DNA from: Gentiana macrophylla
Taxonomy: Eukaryota > Streptophyta > Magnoliopsida > Gentianales > Gentianaceae
Direction: 5' to 3'
NCBI GenBank assembly: GCA_026214975.1
Contig: CM047813.1
Coordinates: forward strand, 29,086,797-29,150,796
DNA length: 64,000 nt
Part shown: piece after piece, positions 22,033-31,259 of the stretch
How the letters are laid out: each line of letters opens with the position of its first letter
Position numbering within the stretch: the first letter of the stretch is position 1
Translations under genes and position numbers: made by a program
The notes under the pieces: model-generated
What the model was told of the DNA's origin: nothing
The model's database searches: none
What the model saw: only the letters and a program-made list of their open reading frames with translations

Positions 22033-23491
22033 ACAGGCTGAAGCATTATCCAGAGCACAAGTATAACCCTGAGTTGGAAGTATTTACGTTAACAGAGCCA
22101 GAATATGAATGAAGGAGCGCTATTAGTACAGTCGAGCTGGCGACTAAACAATTTAGAACTATTTCTAAATCATTAGTTATTGCTTTTGTTTATTTTTGTT
22201 ATTTTGAGTCAATAAAGTAGCATGACAATCGCAAGGTTTTTTCGTCACATATATCTTAAATCACCTGACTAGAGATATATGTGGTTTTTTTCACGATTCT
22301 CATGTGATACCCTCGTAAAAGTTTTCACGTCTTGCTTAGGCCGATAACAGAATAAAGTGGCTTAAACTGTTTTTGCGCATTCCTCCGATATGTACAATTA
22401 CCGTCGCCTTATTTTCTTATTGCCCTTCGCATGTTACTCACCGTTTTTGGAAGAATTTTGGACCGCAGGTAATAACTTGGAAGAGGAATGACCTAAGAGC
22501 TAATGATTCTGCTCCAGGATTCACTTTGACTCTGCCAATCAGTTCCAAAGCTAAGTACCTTTTTCTTTCATTATTATTAGTCATTGGGGACAATGTCTAT
22601 AATAAGTGGGGGTTAGGCGTCTTAGCTGGATAATCGAAAAATGGAATAATTTAACATTGTTTTTAGCTTGCTTATTGCACGTTTTCGTGTAAGGAATCGG
22701 TAGAAAATGAGCCTAATTTCAATTTGAAGTGAGCTATAGCATATTCAATTTAGTATGGAAGAATGAGCATATGTTATGTTGCGTGAAGTAGTAACTTATT
22801 AATTATTATTCTATCATTGCAATCAATATTTAAGCACATAATCTGAGTGAAAAGTGTTTAAGATTAGATGGTGAGTTGTTTTAACCGGGAATCATTATTT
22901 GTCTGTCTATATACTTCAAAAAATTGTTGTAAGACAAGGGAAGCAACTTGGATGACAAGAGGTGACCGGGACAAAACGGACTTGTGAGAGAAAGAGAAAA
23001 AAGTGAGGAAATCTGCCAGAAGAAGAAAATGAAAAAATGAAAATAAAACGAATAAAAAAGAAAAATATATGCAATAAAGGCAGTGAGGGAAGAGAACTCG
23101 TGTAAAAAGGGCACGACCCTCGCATAAAAAGAAACAAACGAGGACTTAAGAGTGATGCTCAGTCCCCGAGTCCGCTCGACCCAATTAAGGTACCATGTTG
23201 TGTAACAAAGTCTGAAGGCGAGATGAGTGAGTGTATGCGCAGGTAAGTTAACATTGTGTGGTTAGTACAACTTGATTCTCCTCTCGAACGCACTATCACG
23301 ACTGATTCATCACACGACACATTGATGCGTGGTAAGTAGTGATTAATGGGAAGCTTATGGATTGTGGCTTAATGTATGTTTCCACCGGAAATCTTGATTG
23401 AATATGTGGTAGTTGATGGAGATTGCTCTTGGAGGTACATTCCGCCTTGAAACTCTGCTCGCGGACGAGCAAAAGGCTAGTTGGGGGTAGT
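22033..23491 (+). other. LARD-2 internal remnant, non-coding
   Basis: No gene is seen. The block at 22581-22616 (TCATTGGGGACAATG, then AATAAGTGGGGG) matches LARD-1 at 6086-6119. A purine-rich low-complexity stretch occupies about 22920-23130, and its minus-strand open frames are only Phe/Ser-rich artefacts. AAAAGGCTAGTTGGGGGTAG at 23471-23490 serves as the polypurine tract. Confidence 0.7.
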
Positions 23492-24922
23492 TGATGACGG
23501 TTACAATAGTATATCCTACGGCATCAACATTCTATCCATTATGAGCTAAAAATAGTTGTTTCGACCTATAAATATGAACCATTTGAGTTGAATAGTATAT
23601 GTCGGATTCGTGAGTCGAGAAATCTGCACTTAGCGTTTATTTTCCCTATTTCGATATTATTTCGTGCATTATTTGATGATTTTCACGATACGAAATATTA
23701 GGCTGAGCATCATGGATGAATCTGGAGTGGACTGAACGTAAGGAATGGGCCTAGGGTATTCCAGAACCTTCCAAGTTAAGTCGGCTAAAGAAAAAAGACA
23801 AAAATACCCCCGGTTTACCGAGGAGGGCCGTCGACTTACCGAGGCTCGAGATCCTTCCGAAACGCGTTTTCTTGGACGAGAGGTAGAACTATGTGTTTCT
23901 AAGTCGGTTTAGTTAGTTATAAATAAGCCGGTTTAGTTATTCAAGGCAAATTATGCAATAAAAGTTCTTTGTTCTTTATTTTATTTATTTTATGAGTTAC
24001 GGTCGGAGAGACGACGGAGTCGCCGCCTAGGGAGAGATCCAAGGGAGATCTATGCTCATCTTCGAGGGTATGATTTTCTGTCTTTTCCAAGATGTAGATC
24101 TATCGTTGTTTTATTCGACTAGTATTTTTTAATTGATTATTTAGTTTAATTATGTAGTAGTTAGTTTATTTTACCCCATGTGTTATAGATCTGATTTGTT
24201 GGTGAAGAAATCATGAAATAGTGGTTGCGTTCTTTAGATCTGCGACGGTCTATATCGCTAGATCTGAATACCTAGTAAATTAATAATTCATGATAATCGG
24301 CGCCAGCTACGTTGATCGATAGATTTAATTTACATGTTAGTAGCCTGATCAACTATTTGCATGTCATCGTAAACTAGCATGAAATACGAATAGTGAAGTG
24401 CTATGTTTGGACATTATCTTGAATGGACCCTAGGAACGTGCTGATCAATGTGGACAGCTGTCTTGGCGGGTTTGCGGTATGAGTTAGCGCTCAATATCGA
24501 CAGCTCTAGTTCTTTATATGTATGGGCTATTACGGACCAATTAAGGAGGGTAGCTTGCGTATAGATTGTCTACTACCATTGTCGGAGTAGACAGGGTTAG
24601 GAGTTGTACCCGTAGCTGAAAAATGAATAAATTCACCAATGGGGATGACTGTTGCATATGTGGGGGGAATAACTAATTACTCATAATTGAACTAATTCAT
24701 TAGAAACTCATTTTGCTTCGTGTGAACTACCGTAACCTTGTTAGTTTGAGGCGCCAAATTTACTACTGTCTATATTATAGTTGGTCATAGACCATAATCG
24801 TGACAAGATCAATCTTGATAATTGGACGTTCTTAGGAGTCTCTGTGGGATCGACCTTGACTCGCCAGTACTCTACTACGATAGACCTAGTCCTATTGCTA
24901 GTAAGTGCTTTGCACGCGATCA
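23492..24922 (+). repeat. LARD-2 right LTR
   Basis: 1431 bp, clearly divergent from 19798-21253 by substitutions and indels. It contains CGGTTTACCGAG (23811) and CGACTTACCGAG (23832), again 21 bp apart and 74 bp before TATAAA (23918). Confidence 0.9.
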
Positions 24923-25463
24923 AGAGGCCTGCCGAGAAGCATACTCCAACCGCTCGGCACGGAATGGCGAACCCTATCATGGTCCTAACGGCTGAAGGAG
25001 CCACTTGAGCTGCACCTAACGCGTAATGCCGCAACACAGACAAAAATTCCGGCCACAAAGGCAACCTCAGACCAGCCTTTAATTGGGCCTCGTAAATAGC
25101 AAAATACCCGTCGGGAGGCCGCGGCGTGTACGGGCATAGGTCAGCAGGAAGCAAGGGTACAAATTCCTCCAGATTTATCTCGTATTCACGGCATATGAGC
25201 TCCATGCTGCTCTGAGCCAGGACCGAGATTACTCCATGTCCACCCATAATGTCTTGAGTATCCTTTTGAATCTTAAGCCTCTGAAGGAAGGTGGATGCCC
25301 CGGATGAAGGCAGTGTTGAAGAAGCGATGAATGTTGGTTGTGGAAGAACCCAGGGGATTTCCTCAAAAACCACAGGCCTTTCCCAGGACTCTTTGATGAT
25401 GGCTTCGCCCTTAGGCGAAAGAGGTTCCTCCTCAGATGAATCGGACAAAGGTGATCTCCTCAT
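24923..25463 (-). pseudogene. Tat-A antisense gene (aORF), 5' portion
   Basis: The start at 25463 gives MRRSPLSDSSEEEPLSPKG, an acidic Ser/Glu-rich leader. A conserved domain follows (REYEINLEEFVPLLPADLCP, PPDGYFAIYEAQLKAGLRLP, EFLSVLRHYALGAAQVAPSA). This pattern, with an AP-x-x-x-R segment and a C-R-x-x-x-x-x-FS motif, matches Tat-B at 29270-29520 and the plant Transposase_28-type family. The reading frame is cut after about residue 180 by the LARD-2 right LTR, and its continuation is at 19797 on the other side. It lies on the strand opposite the inferred gag-pol of Tat-A. Confidence 0.75.
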
Positions 25464-25752
25464 AAGTGTAGAAACGAATAAGAAGGGAGAAAAGTTGCGA
25501 TAGAAAGCTACAATGGTATGGTAATCACAAGGAAGAGATGGAGAAATGATGCTTGATATGACAGGTTAATGCCCTTCGAGTTAACTTGGAAACCGTTCCA
25601 ATTTAAACGTGTAGGCAGTAACGCCTCAAATTCCGGGACGGTCATAACTACGTTGTAACGGTCATCGGTCACCATTCAGGCATCTACAAGTTTAGATGGC
25701 CGAACCGAGCACCAATCTAAGTAGATCCGAGCCGACCTCAACAGGCTCGGCC

Positions 25753-25768
25753 GGATCTGGGGGGCTTA
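25753..25768 (+). other. Polypurine tract of Tat-A
   Basis: GGATCTGGGGGGCTTA is followed by TG at 25769. Tat-B has GATCTGGGGGGCTA (minus strand) directly before its 3' LTR. I therefore place the Tat-A 3' end here. No recognisable LTR follows, so the LTR is deleted or very short. Confidence 0.65.
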
Positions 25769-26080
25769 TGACGAATACTTTGAAAATAATCTATCTCATG
25801 TTTGAAAATAATCTATCACGCATATTACAAATACTTATCTTTACCTCATGTTTCCCAAAAATAATCTATCTGAGCAAAGCCATGTGAGCATCAATCATTG
25901 CCACAACAATCAGACCCCACATTTTGATAACCGATTACCATTACATCTATCCCACTACTCAATGCATTCATCAATATTTATAGCCCACCCCATTATTCAA
26001 ACAGATCAAAGGCAAGATCAATGCAATACAGTTTTATATTGAATCTTGATTTGATTGTGAAATTAAGTGTTGCAGAACTA
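25769..26080 (+). promoter_or_regulatory. Upstream region of the SAUR gene
   Basis: AT-rich. TTTGAAAATAATCTATC is repeated in tandem (near 25779 and 25801), with a third AAATAATCTATC near 25858. A TATA-like ATATTTATAG lies at 25974-25983, about 100 bp before the ATG. I found no TGTCTC auxin-response element by eye. The Tat-A end is only about 310 bp upstream of the start codon. Confidence 0.5.
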
Positions 26081-26407
26081 ATGGGTATCCGTTTACTATC
26101 AAAGATTTCTTCAAATGCAAAGCAATTCCACAAACTGCAATCCCTTGTATCATCATCATCATCCACAAAGCATAGTCATGAATCTGATGTTCCAAAAGGC
26201 CATCTTGCAGTGTACGTAGGAGAGATGAAGATGAAGAAGACGAGGTTTGTTGTTCCAATAACATATCTGAATCATCCTTCGTTTCAAGATTTGTTGCGAC
26301 GAGCAGAGGAAGAATATGGATATGATCATCCCATGGGGGGTTTAACTATTCCCTGTGAAGAACATGTCTTCCTTTCTCTAACTTGGCGGCTCAAGTTTTT
26401 GTCATAA
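26081..26407 (+). CDS. Small auxin-up RNA (SAUR) family protein
   Basis: A single-exon gene of 108 codons. I chose the ATG at 26081 over the in-frame upstream start because [16 protein letters not shown] is the usual SAUR N-terminus. The core carries [12 protein letters not shown] (about residues 40-50), [20 protein letters not shown] (about 55-75) and [16 protein letters not shown] (about 77-92), all SAUR-domain hallmarks. In other plants SAUR proteins promote cell expansion by inhibiting PP2C.D phosphatases and so keeping plasma-membrane proton pumps active. The reading frame is intact, with no signal peptide. It stands alone between transposons. SAURs often lie in clusters, so neighbours may be outside the window. 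Confidence 0.95.
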   Translation: MGIRLLSKISSNAKQFHKLQSLVSSSSSTKHSHESDVPKGHLAVYVGEMKMKKTRFVVPITYLNHPSFQDLLRRAEEEYGYDHPMGGLTIPCEEHVFLSLTWRLKFLS

Positions 26408-26773
26408 TTAATTGGTTACTTTTGCTTCTATCTTTGCCTTAATTTTTATCTCTTCTTTTTCAACTGGAGATTTTTGTCTGACTTTTAGTTCTCTTTTGAT
26501 CTCGATCGGTTGTAAATCCATGTAATCAGAGTATTTTCCAGTCATTTTCGACTGCTATTGACATAATAATTTTGTTTATCCCTTGTCCTTTTTCTTAATT
26601 TTTTTTGTTTGGATTCTTGATTTCAATCACTTCCTCGTCGATTGAACGATCCGGGTTCTCATGTCCCCAACCAAATTGATATTGTGTTGGTATGGAATAT
26701 TTGGTGTGGAATATTTCATCGTGTGTGGCCATGCATTTACCAATACCGTGGAGAGTTTTCAAGTAATGAGCCA
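26408..26773 (+). other. SAUR 3' untranslated region and downstream sequence
   Basis: T-rich sequence without another gene. A weak polyadenylation context (ACATAATAATTTTG) lies at about 26560-26577. Nothing else is recognised before the MITE. Confidence 0.5.
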
Positions 26774-27126
26774 CTCCTTCCGTCCCGTATTATAAGTCCT
26801 TTTGGACTTTTCACATAAATTAAGAAAAATCATAGTAATTAAGTTACTTTCTAATATGTCAAGGCAAGATATTGTATTGTTTTCTAGAAGTGGCTTATAA
26901 TATTGTATTATTTAATGTGAAAGTGAAAAAAATGCATTAATCTTGTATTGAAATGTGAAGATCGCATTATGCAGAGTGCATCGGTCTACAGTGGTGAATT
27001 TAGATTATAATTTGGTGTGGAGACCAATGTTCGAACCCCGGTCGGGGCCAAAAAAAAAGTGAAAAAGACTTATATTTTGGGACACTAAAAAAAGTTAAAA
27101 TGACTTATATTGCGGGACGAAAGGAG
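26774..27126. mobile_element. Stowaway-like MITE
   Basis: Terminal inverted repeats CTCCTTCCGTCCCGTATTAT and (reverse complement of the right end) CTCCTTTCGTCCCGCAATAT continue matching through ATAAGTC. TA follows the right end, and CA precedes the left end, a likely decayed TA target duplication. CTCC(T/C)TCCGTCCC ends and a TA target are typical of Tc1/mariner-derived MITEs. It carries an apparent SINE-like insertion at about 26963-27058. Confidence 0.82.
26963..27058 (+). mobile_element. Possible SINE inside the MITE
   Basis: TGTTCGAACCCCG at 27029-27041 resembles a tRNA B box (GGTTCGANTCC), and CGGTCTACAGTGGT at about 26982-26995 resembles an A box roughly 35 bp upstream. The segment ends in nine A residues. 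TGTGAA before it and AGTGAA after it could be a short target duplication. It is short and diverged, so this remains tentative. Confidence 0.4.
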
Positions 27127-27277
27127 TATTTGATAACATGTTTTTGCGCTGTTTATTATGAGATAAAAGATTTGAATTACTAATTATTATAAAACGGTTA
27201 AACCCTAACCGAAAGGCCTTACTCCCCTGTCCTACGAAATGAGTGGAAAGATTAATCAGATAACCTAATGGTTAAGA

Positions 27278-27620
27278 GTCATATGCTGCTATTATTCCAA
27301 AAGACTAGAAGAAATCATCCCTTTACGGGATTCGAACATCCACACTCCAGCTCACATGCTCATAGTCATGGGCTGCTATTATTTTAAGAGACTGAAAGAA
27401 GTTCTCATTTATTTATTCAAACCTCCACACACCAACTCCTGTGGTCAGAGTCATGAGCTGCTATTATTCTAAGAGACTGAAAGAGGTTCTCCATTTACGG
27501 AATTCGAACCTCCAGCTTCCGGGCTCATAGTCATGGACTGCTATTATTTCAAGAGACTGAAAGAAATTCTTCCTTTACGTGATTTGAATCTCCACACTCC
27601 AGTTCCCGGTGCAGCTGTTA
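27278..27620. repeat. Four tandem units of about 85 bp with reversed tRNA B-box-like cores
   Basis: Units begin GTCAT at 27278, 27365, 27450 and 27530. The consensus is GTCATGGGCTGCTATTAT, AAGAGACTGAAAGAA, TTTACGGGATTCGAACCTCC, then CACACTCCAGCTC. GGATTCGAACC is the reverse complement of a tRNA B box, so each unit may be a tRNA-like or SINE fragment on the minus strand. No coding sequence. Confidence 0.65.
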
Positions 27621-27910
27621 TTACGATACTCAAGTCATTTGTCACTAGGTCATGTCCTGAGGACAAATTACTAATTATTATAGAATTGATTAAATAACAC
27701 TGCTCTTATGTACGTAACACAAATAGTACGTCAAAATAGAGTACACGATATAAATGACGCAACAATGCAACAAAGAAGCTTAACGCTTCAACAATGTAAA
27801 TGGAAATATTATGTTGATCGAGAAGTTCCAACCTGTAACTTTTTACGTTGATATCTAAAAGGGGTTGGGATCATCATCACGATTTAATTGTCAATTTTTA
27901 TTATGCTCTA

Positions 27911-28020
27911 AAGTAAAAGCTACGTAGTTTCATGTGTATCTTTTTTGGATCTTTTTTTTTTGTTTTTCATAAATATTCTTCCAAAAATAAGATATACATA
28001 AAACTACGTAGTTTTTACTT
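27911..28020. repeat. Long inverted repeat (hairpin) next to Tat-B
   Basis: Arm 27911-27946 (AAGTAAAAGCTACGTAGTTT...) and arm 27983-28020 (...AAACTACGTAGTTTTTACTT) are near-perfect reverse complements over about 36 bp with a 36-bp loop. CTACGTAG itself is palindromic. It may be a foldback MITE. Tat-B inserted a few bases to the right of it. Confidence 0.6.
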
Positions 28021-28023
28021 AGA

Positions 28024-28028
28024 CACCG
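28024..28028. repeat. Target-site duplication of Tat-B (left copy)
   Basis: caccg at 28024-28028 is repeated at 37867-37871. Confidence 0.93.
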
Positions 28029-28595
28029 TGATGGTAGTGCTACCTCCCAGGACATGAAACGGGTGGATCCTTTTAGTGATAGTACCTAAGGACTACTAAA
28101 AACCTAGACACCGAACTAAGGAATGGGTGGATCGTCTGTAGATTTGGGCTGGACTCTCAAGTGGTTTGAGAGTTGCCTACGTATCCAAGAATATCCTGGA
28201 ATCAAGCCCGACCGTAGTTCTAACCTAGGGGTATTTATAGGACACATGCCCTAACCCTAATTTCCTAGTGGTCCTATGCGTTACCCTTTTTACCCTTATT
28301 GGGCCTTGCCACGTACCTGCACGGTCCCGGGGTAAGTGGGCCTAAGCAACCGGGCTGTTCGTCCGTACGGAGATTAGGCCGATCAGCCCCCTGAGAGACG
28401 CTGCGCGACCTAATCAGGTCTTCCTCCCAGTCCGGGGGGTGCTTATTGGCATGGTCTCCCCCAGACCAACACCGAACTAAGACGCAGTTCGCCCTATAGG
28501 GCACCTGCCCTAGACAACCTTAAACACAAGAGTGAATCCCCCACAACGTGCCCTTAACAAGTGACACGTGGCGCAGACCGGGTCGGGTATCATCA
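28029..28595 (-). repeat. Tat-B 3' LTR
   Basis: 567 bp. Differs from the 5' LTR (37303-37866) almost only within 28384-28495. The sequence is GC-rich in the middle. Confidence 0.93.
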
Positions 28596-28610
28596 TAGCC
28601 CCCCAGATCT
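28596..28610 (-). other. Polypurine tract of Tat-B
   Basis: On the minus strand AGATCTGGGGGGCTA ends exactly at the LTR start (TGATGATACCC). Confidence 0.85.
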
Positions 28611-28766
28611 GTGATCACTTTCACAGTGGATCAGATCTGATGCTTAGGGAAGTTCGGTCGGGCTAGTCTGATCTCACTTCGTGGGAAATTGCCAGCTGGC
28701 ATTTTGCTAATCCGCCATAATTACATTTGAGGGAACCGAGGCGTCTCTTCGCGATTGACGTTGCCA

Positions 28767-28776
28767 CGTATATAGA
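28767..28776 (+). promoter_or_regulatory. Possible TATA box of the Tat-B antisense gene
   Basis: ACGTATATAG on the plus strand, about 165 bp upstream of the aORF start. It lies outside the LTR, so the gene would have its own promoter running against the element's main transcript. Confidence 0.4.
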
Positions 28777-28933
28777 TGTCCTTTCAAAGCCGAACGATTA
28801 TTCTTCCCGCCGTCACTATTAACCCGACGAGTTTTCTAAAAGCGCTGCACTTGCAAGTAAGTCCTCTCACCGTTATTGAGTTCTTTACTTTGCTTTTGTC
28901 TGTTCTTCCTCCGTTCTGCATTTTTCTTTGTTT

Positions 28934-31027
28934 ATGAGGGCGAGTACGGCGTCGAGCAGCTCTATAGAAAGAGAGTTTGAGTCCTGTTCGGAGATTGGGA
29001 CTGAGGTCACGCAATCTTTCATTCAGCTCGGGGGCCCAATAGACATTACCTCTTTAAACACCATAGCTGCTCGCCCTGAAAGGGAGGAGATCGTTAACGA
29101 CCAAACCTCTACCTCTTCTCGATACAACTCTTCCTTTGGCTTTACTTCCCTTTATCAGTGCTTGAGAGCAAACATGACGATGAGGTCGGCTATAGGCTGC
29201 TATGGAGTTAGATCCAAGTTAACCCAGGATGGAGTTCTTCAGATTTGTACTCGGTATAACATAGATATGGATCGTTATGCTCCTCAAATCCCCTCTGGAG
29301 TTAACATATATGCTCATCAACCGCCTGAAGGTTATTGTACAGTTTTCAGGGACCAGCTCGCATGTGGTCTAAGGGTCCCCTTTTGCCCAGCCTTCCTGGC
29401 AGTGCTTCGCCATTATCATCTGGGAACTGCCCAGATCGCCCCTAACGGTGTTAGGGCTATAATTGGGATGGCGATCTGGTGCCGTTTAATGGATATTCCG
29501 TTCAGCGTTGACCTGTTCCGGACTTTTTATCAGGTCAAGAAAGTCCGGAATCACAGCGGATGGTACTATTTCCCTAGGAGAAACGATCATCGTCGGGGGA
29601 TCCCCATGCTGTCCGCCGGAAAGACTTCGATCCATGACTGGAAGAGTCATTTTTTCTTTGTTCGTCACGTGGGACAGCTTGATCTGGGCCAATGGAATTA
29701 TTACCCACTCCCTTCCGATCCTTGTCCCACTACAGTGCCGGAAGCCTTGTTGCAAGATATTGCAGGCAGCGGTTTCCTTCTCAATTTTGAGCACTGGTCG
29801 GATGAGCTATTAGAGGCTGCCCGTCTATCAAATTCTGGGCCTCAGCCATATGTTCGTCTGAACACTACCGAGTATAATCATTGTAGGGTCTTCCCTTTTT
29901 ATGTTTGCTGCATCTTCACTTCGTTATTGTTTGTTAACACTTGTTTTCGCAGTGGCCGACCTAGTCGACATCTTTGACGCGGTGATTCCTGATGAAGAAG
30001 TTGAACAAGAGCAGCAGCAGGATCAGCCGCAAGATGAGTTCGTGAATCCTGGGGCCGAACAAGATCTGGATCAGGAGACCGACCGACAACACCGGGGCGT
30101 CTGAGCATAACAGGACCACTTTGATCGAGTCAGCGTCAGGATCTGGTTTTTCATACCCAACAAGGTGATGATGCAGAGGATGACTTGGTCGTCCTGGAAA
30201 GAAGGGATTCCAGGTCTCAGAGACGATCTGACCAGGCTGCTCGAAAAAGACCCAGGTCTGTGCAGGGTGTTTCTGAAGGGGATTCAGGCTCTTCAGCAGA
30301 GTTCATTGCCGACCTGCCCGACAAAGCCCTGGCTTCCTTTGTAAGTTGTTGCTTCTTTTGCTCTGCTCCCCATTTTTCCTTGAGACCTTTTTATCTATTT
30401 TACGTTTTTTTTTTTTTTTTTTTTTTTTTTAGTCGTCAAGCGGGGCCAAAGTGCTCCAACGTCTTCATCGACTTTTACGCCTGAAAGGCTTCTTTGGAGA
30501 AAAGGGTCGCCGAGGTCTCTGCCAGCCGAGCCCAGTATAAAGATATAGCTGCTGCACGAGCCACCCAGATCGCAGATCTGGAAGCCAATGTGAAGGATCA
30601 GCAGACCGAGCTGGACGAACTGAGGGCCTCCCTTGCTGCTGAGAAAAAGGTATCCGAGAACCTCCAAGGTGAGAACGAGAGGCTAACGGCCTTGCAAAAT
30701 GAACTCCAAACTTCCCTGCCTGCTCAGGCAGTTCAGGAGTACAAGAACTCTACTCATTTCACCGGCGCCCTGAAGATCCTTCTTGGACATATCTTGAGTT
30801 ACGGATACACTCTGGGGGTCTCCCAAGCCAAAGAGAAGTACCCTGATCTGGCCGTTGCCGACCTGCCCCATGGAAGGATGTTCAAAGAGGGTTGCAAGGA
30901 AATCATGCGAGGCACATTTCGAGAGAGTTCCAAGCTGGTGAAGATTTGGTGGCCAAGTATGGTCACCGATCTTCCCGTCATTCGGGGAGTTCTTCGGGTC
31001 GAGGCTCGAAGCAATGAAGATCCTTAA
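28934..31027 (+). CDS. Tat-B antisense gene (aORF): Transposase_28-like and coiled-coil protein
   Basis: The first ATG is at 28934. Exon 1 (28934-29882) has a Ser-rich leader, then the conserved domain: PPEGYCTVFRDQLACGLRVP, LRHYHLGTAQIAPNGVRAII, IHDWKSHFFFVRHVGQ. A 70-bp intron (29883-29952, GTAGGG...TTCGCAG) keeps the frame. Exon 2 has an acidic Gln/Glu-rich region and at least one frame break near 30100-30185. A second intron (30341-30432, GTAAGT...poly-T...AG) follows. Exon 3 has a coiled coil (about 30494-30720, heptad-rich) and a C-terminal domain with WWPSMVTDLPVIRGVL. The domain resembles the plant Transposase_28-type family. The role is unknown. It is transcribed opposite to gag-pol. 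Confidence 0.68.
29883..29952 (+). other. Intron 1 of the Tat-B antisense gene
   Basis: 70 bp, GTAGGG donor and TTTTCGCAG acceptor, phase 1. It corresponds to the 67-bp intron at 19372-19438 in Tat-A. Confidence 0.65.
30341..30432 (+). other. Intron 2 of the Tat-B antisense gene
   Basis: 92 bp, GTAAGT donor and a tract of more than 20 T residues ending in AG. The long T run is the polypyrimidine tract and may vary in length. Confidence 0.6.
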
Positions 31028-31259
31028 GCGCGAGATCCTTAACTGTATTACATACTTTCTTTTGCAATGGGGTCTGTGCTTATTTCAGCGCACAGGCTTG
31101 TTCGGGGGGTTTTGTACTTCATACTTTGTTTTTATTTAGTTTCATTTGTACTTCGTACTTTGTTTTAATTTAGTTTCATTATTTTTCCTTTTCCATCCTT
31201 ACATAGCCCCCTAAGACCATCATTTTGTACCTTTCCGAGAAATGATGGTCTTTGGTTCG

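Larger units (their letters stand above)
19798..24922 (+). mobile_element. LARD-2: non-coding LTR element with a duplicated flank inside
   Basis: LTRs at 19798-21253 and 23492-24922 begin TGATGACGGTTA and end CGATCA. The insertion splits the Tat-A aORF, and agagg flanks the outer ends. The expected primer-binding site after the left LTR is absent. Instead a copy of the right flank (21254-22032) occurs there, followed by the 3' part of an internal domain (22033-23491) with the shared GACAATG...AAGTGGGGG motif and a purine tract. No gag or pol is present. LTR end sequences, promoter layout and 3' motif show kinship to LARD-1. Confidence 0.87.

Noticed and set aside
22881..23137. Two minus-strand Phe/Ser-rich frames in LARD-2
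   Set aside because: They translate a purine-rich low-complexity tract and have no start context or conservation.
26021..26080. Upstream in-frame start of SAUR (20 extra codons)
   Set aside because: SAUR proteins begin close to MGIRL..., and the extra residues are not like the family; the first ATG lies very near the expected transcription start.
26408..26580. DST-type mRNA instability element in the SAUR 3' UTR
   Set aside because: GGAGA and a GATCGGTTGTAAAT-like word are present but the ATAGAT core and spacing are not convincing.
27029..27041. tRNA gene
   Set aside because: Only a B-box-like word is present; no cloverleaf can be formed around it.
29486..29813. Long frames antisense to or shifted from the Tat-B aORF
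   Set aside because: They overlap the conserved domain of the plus-strand gene and have no own motifs.
30408..30430. Long poly-T as a retroposon tail
   Set aside because: It sits directly before an AG acceptor in the aORF and is better explained as an expanded polypyrimidine tract.
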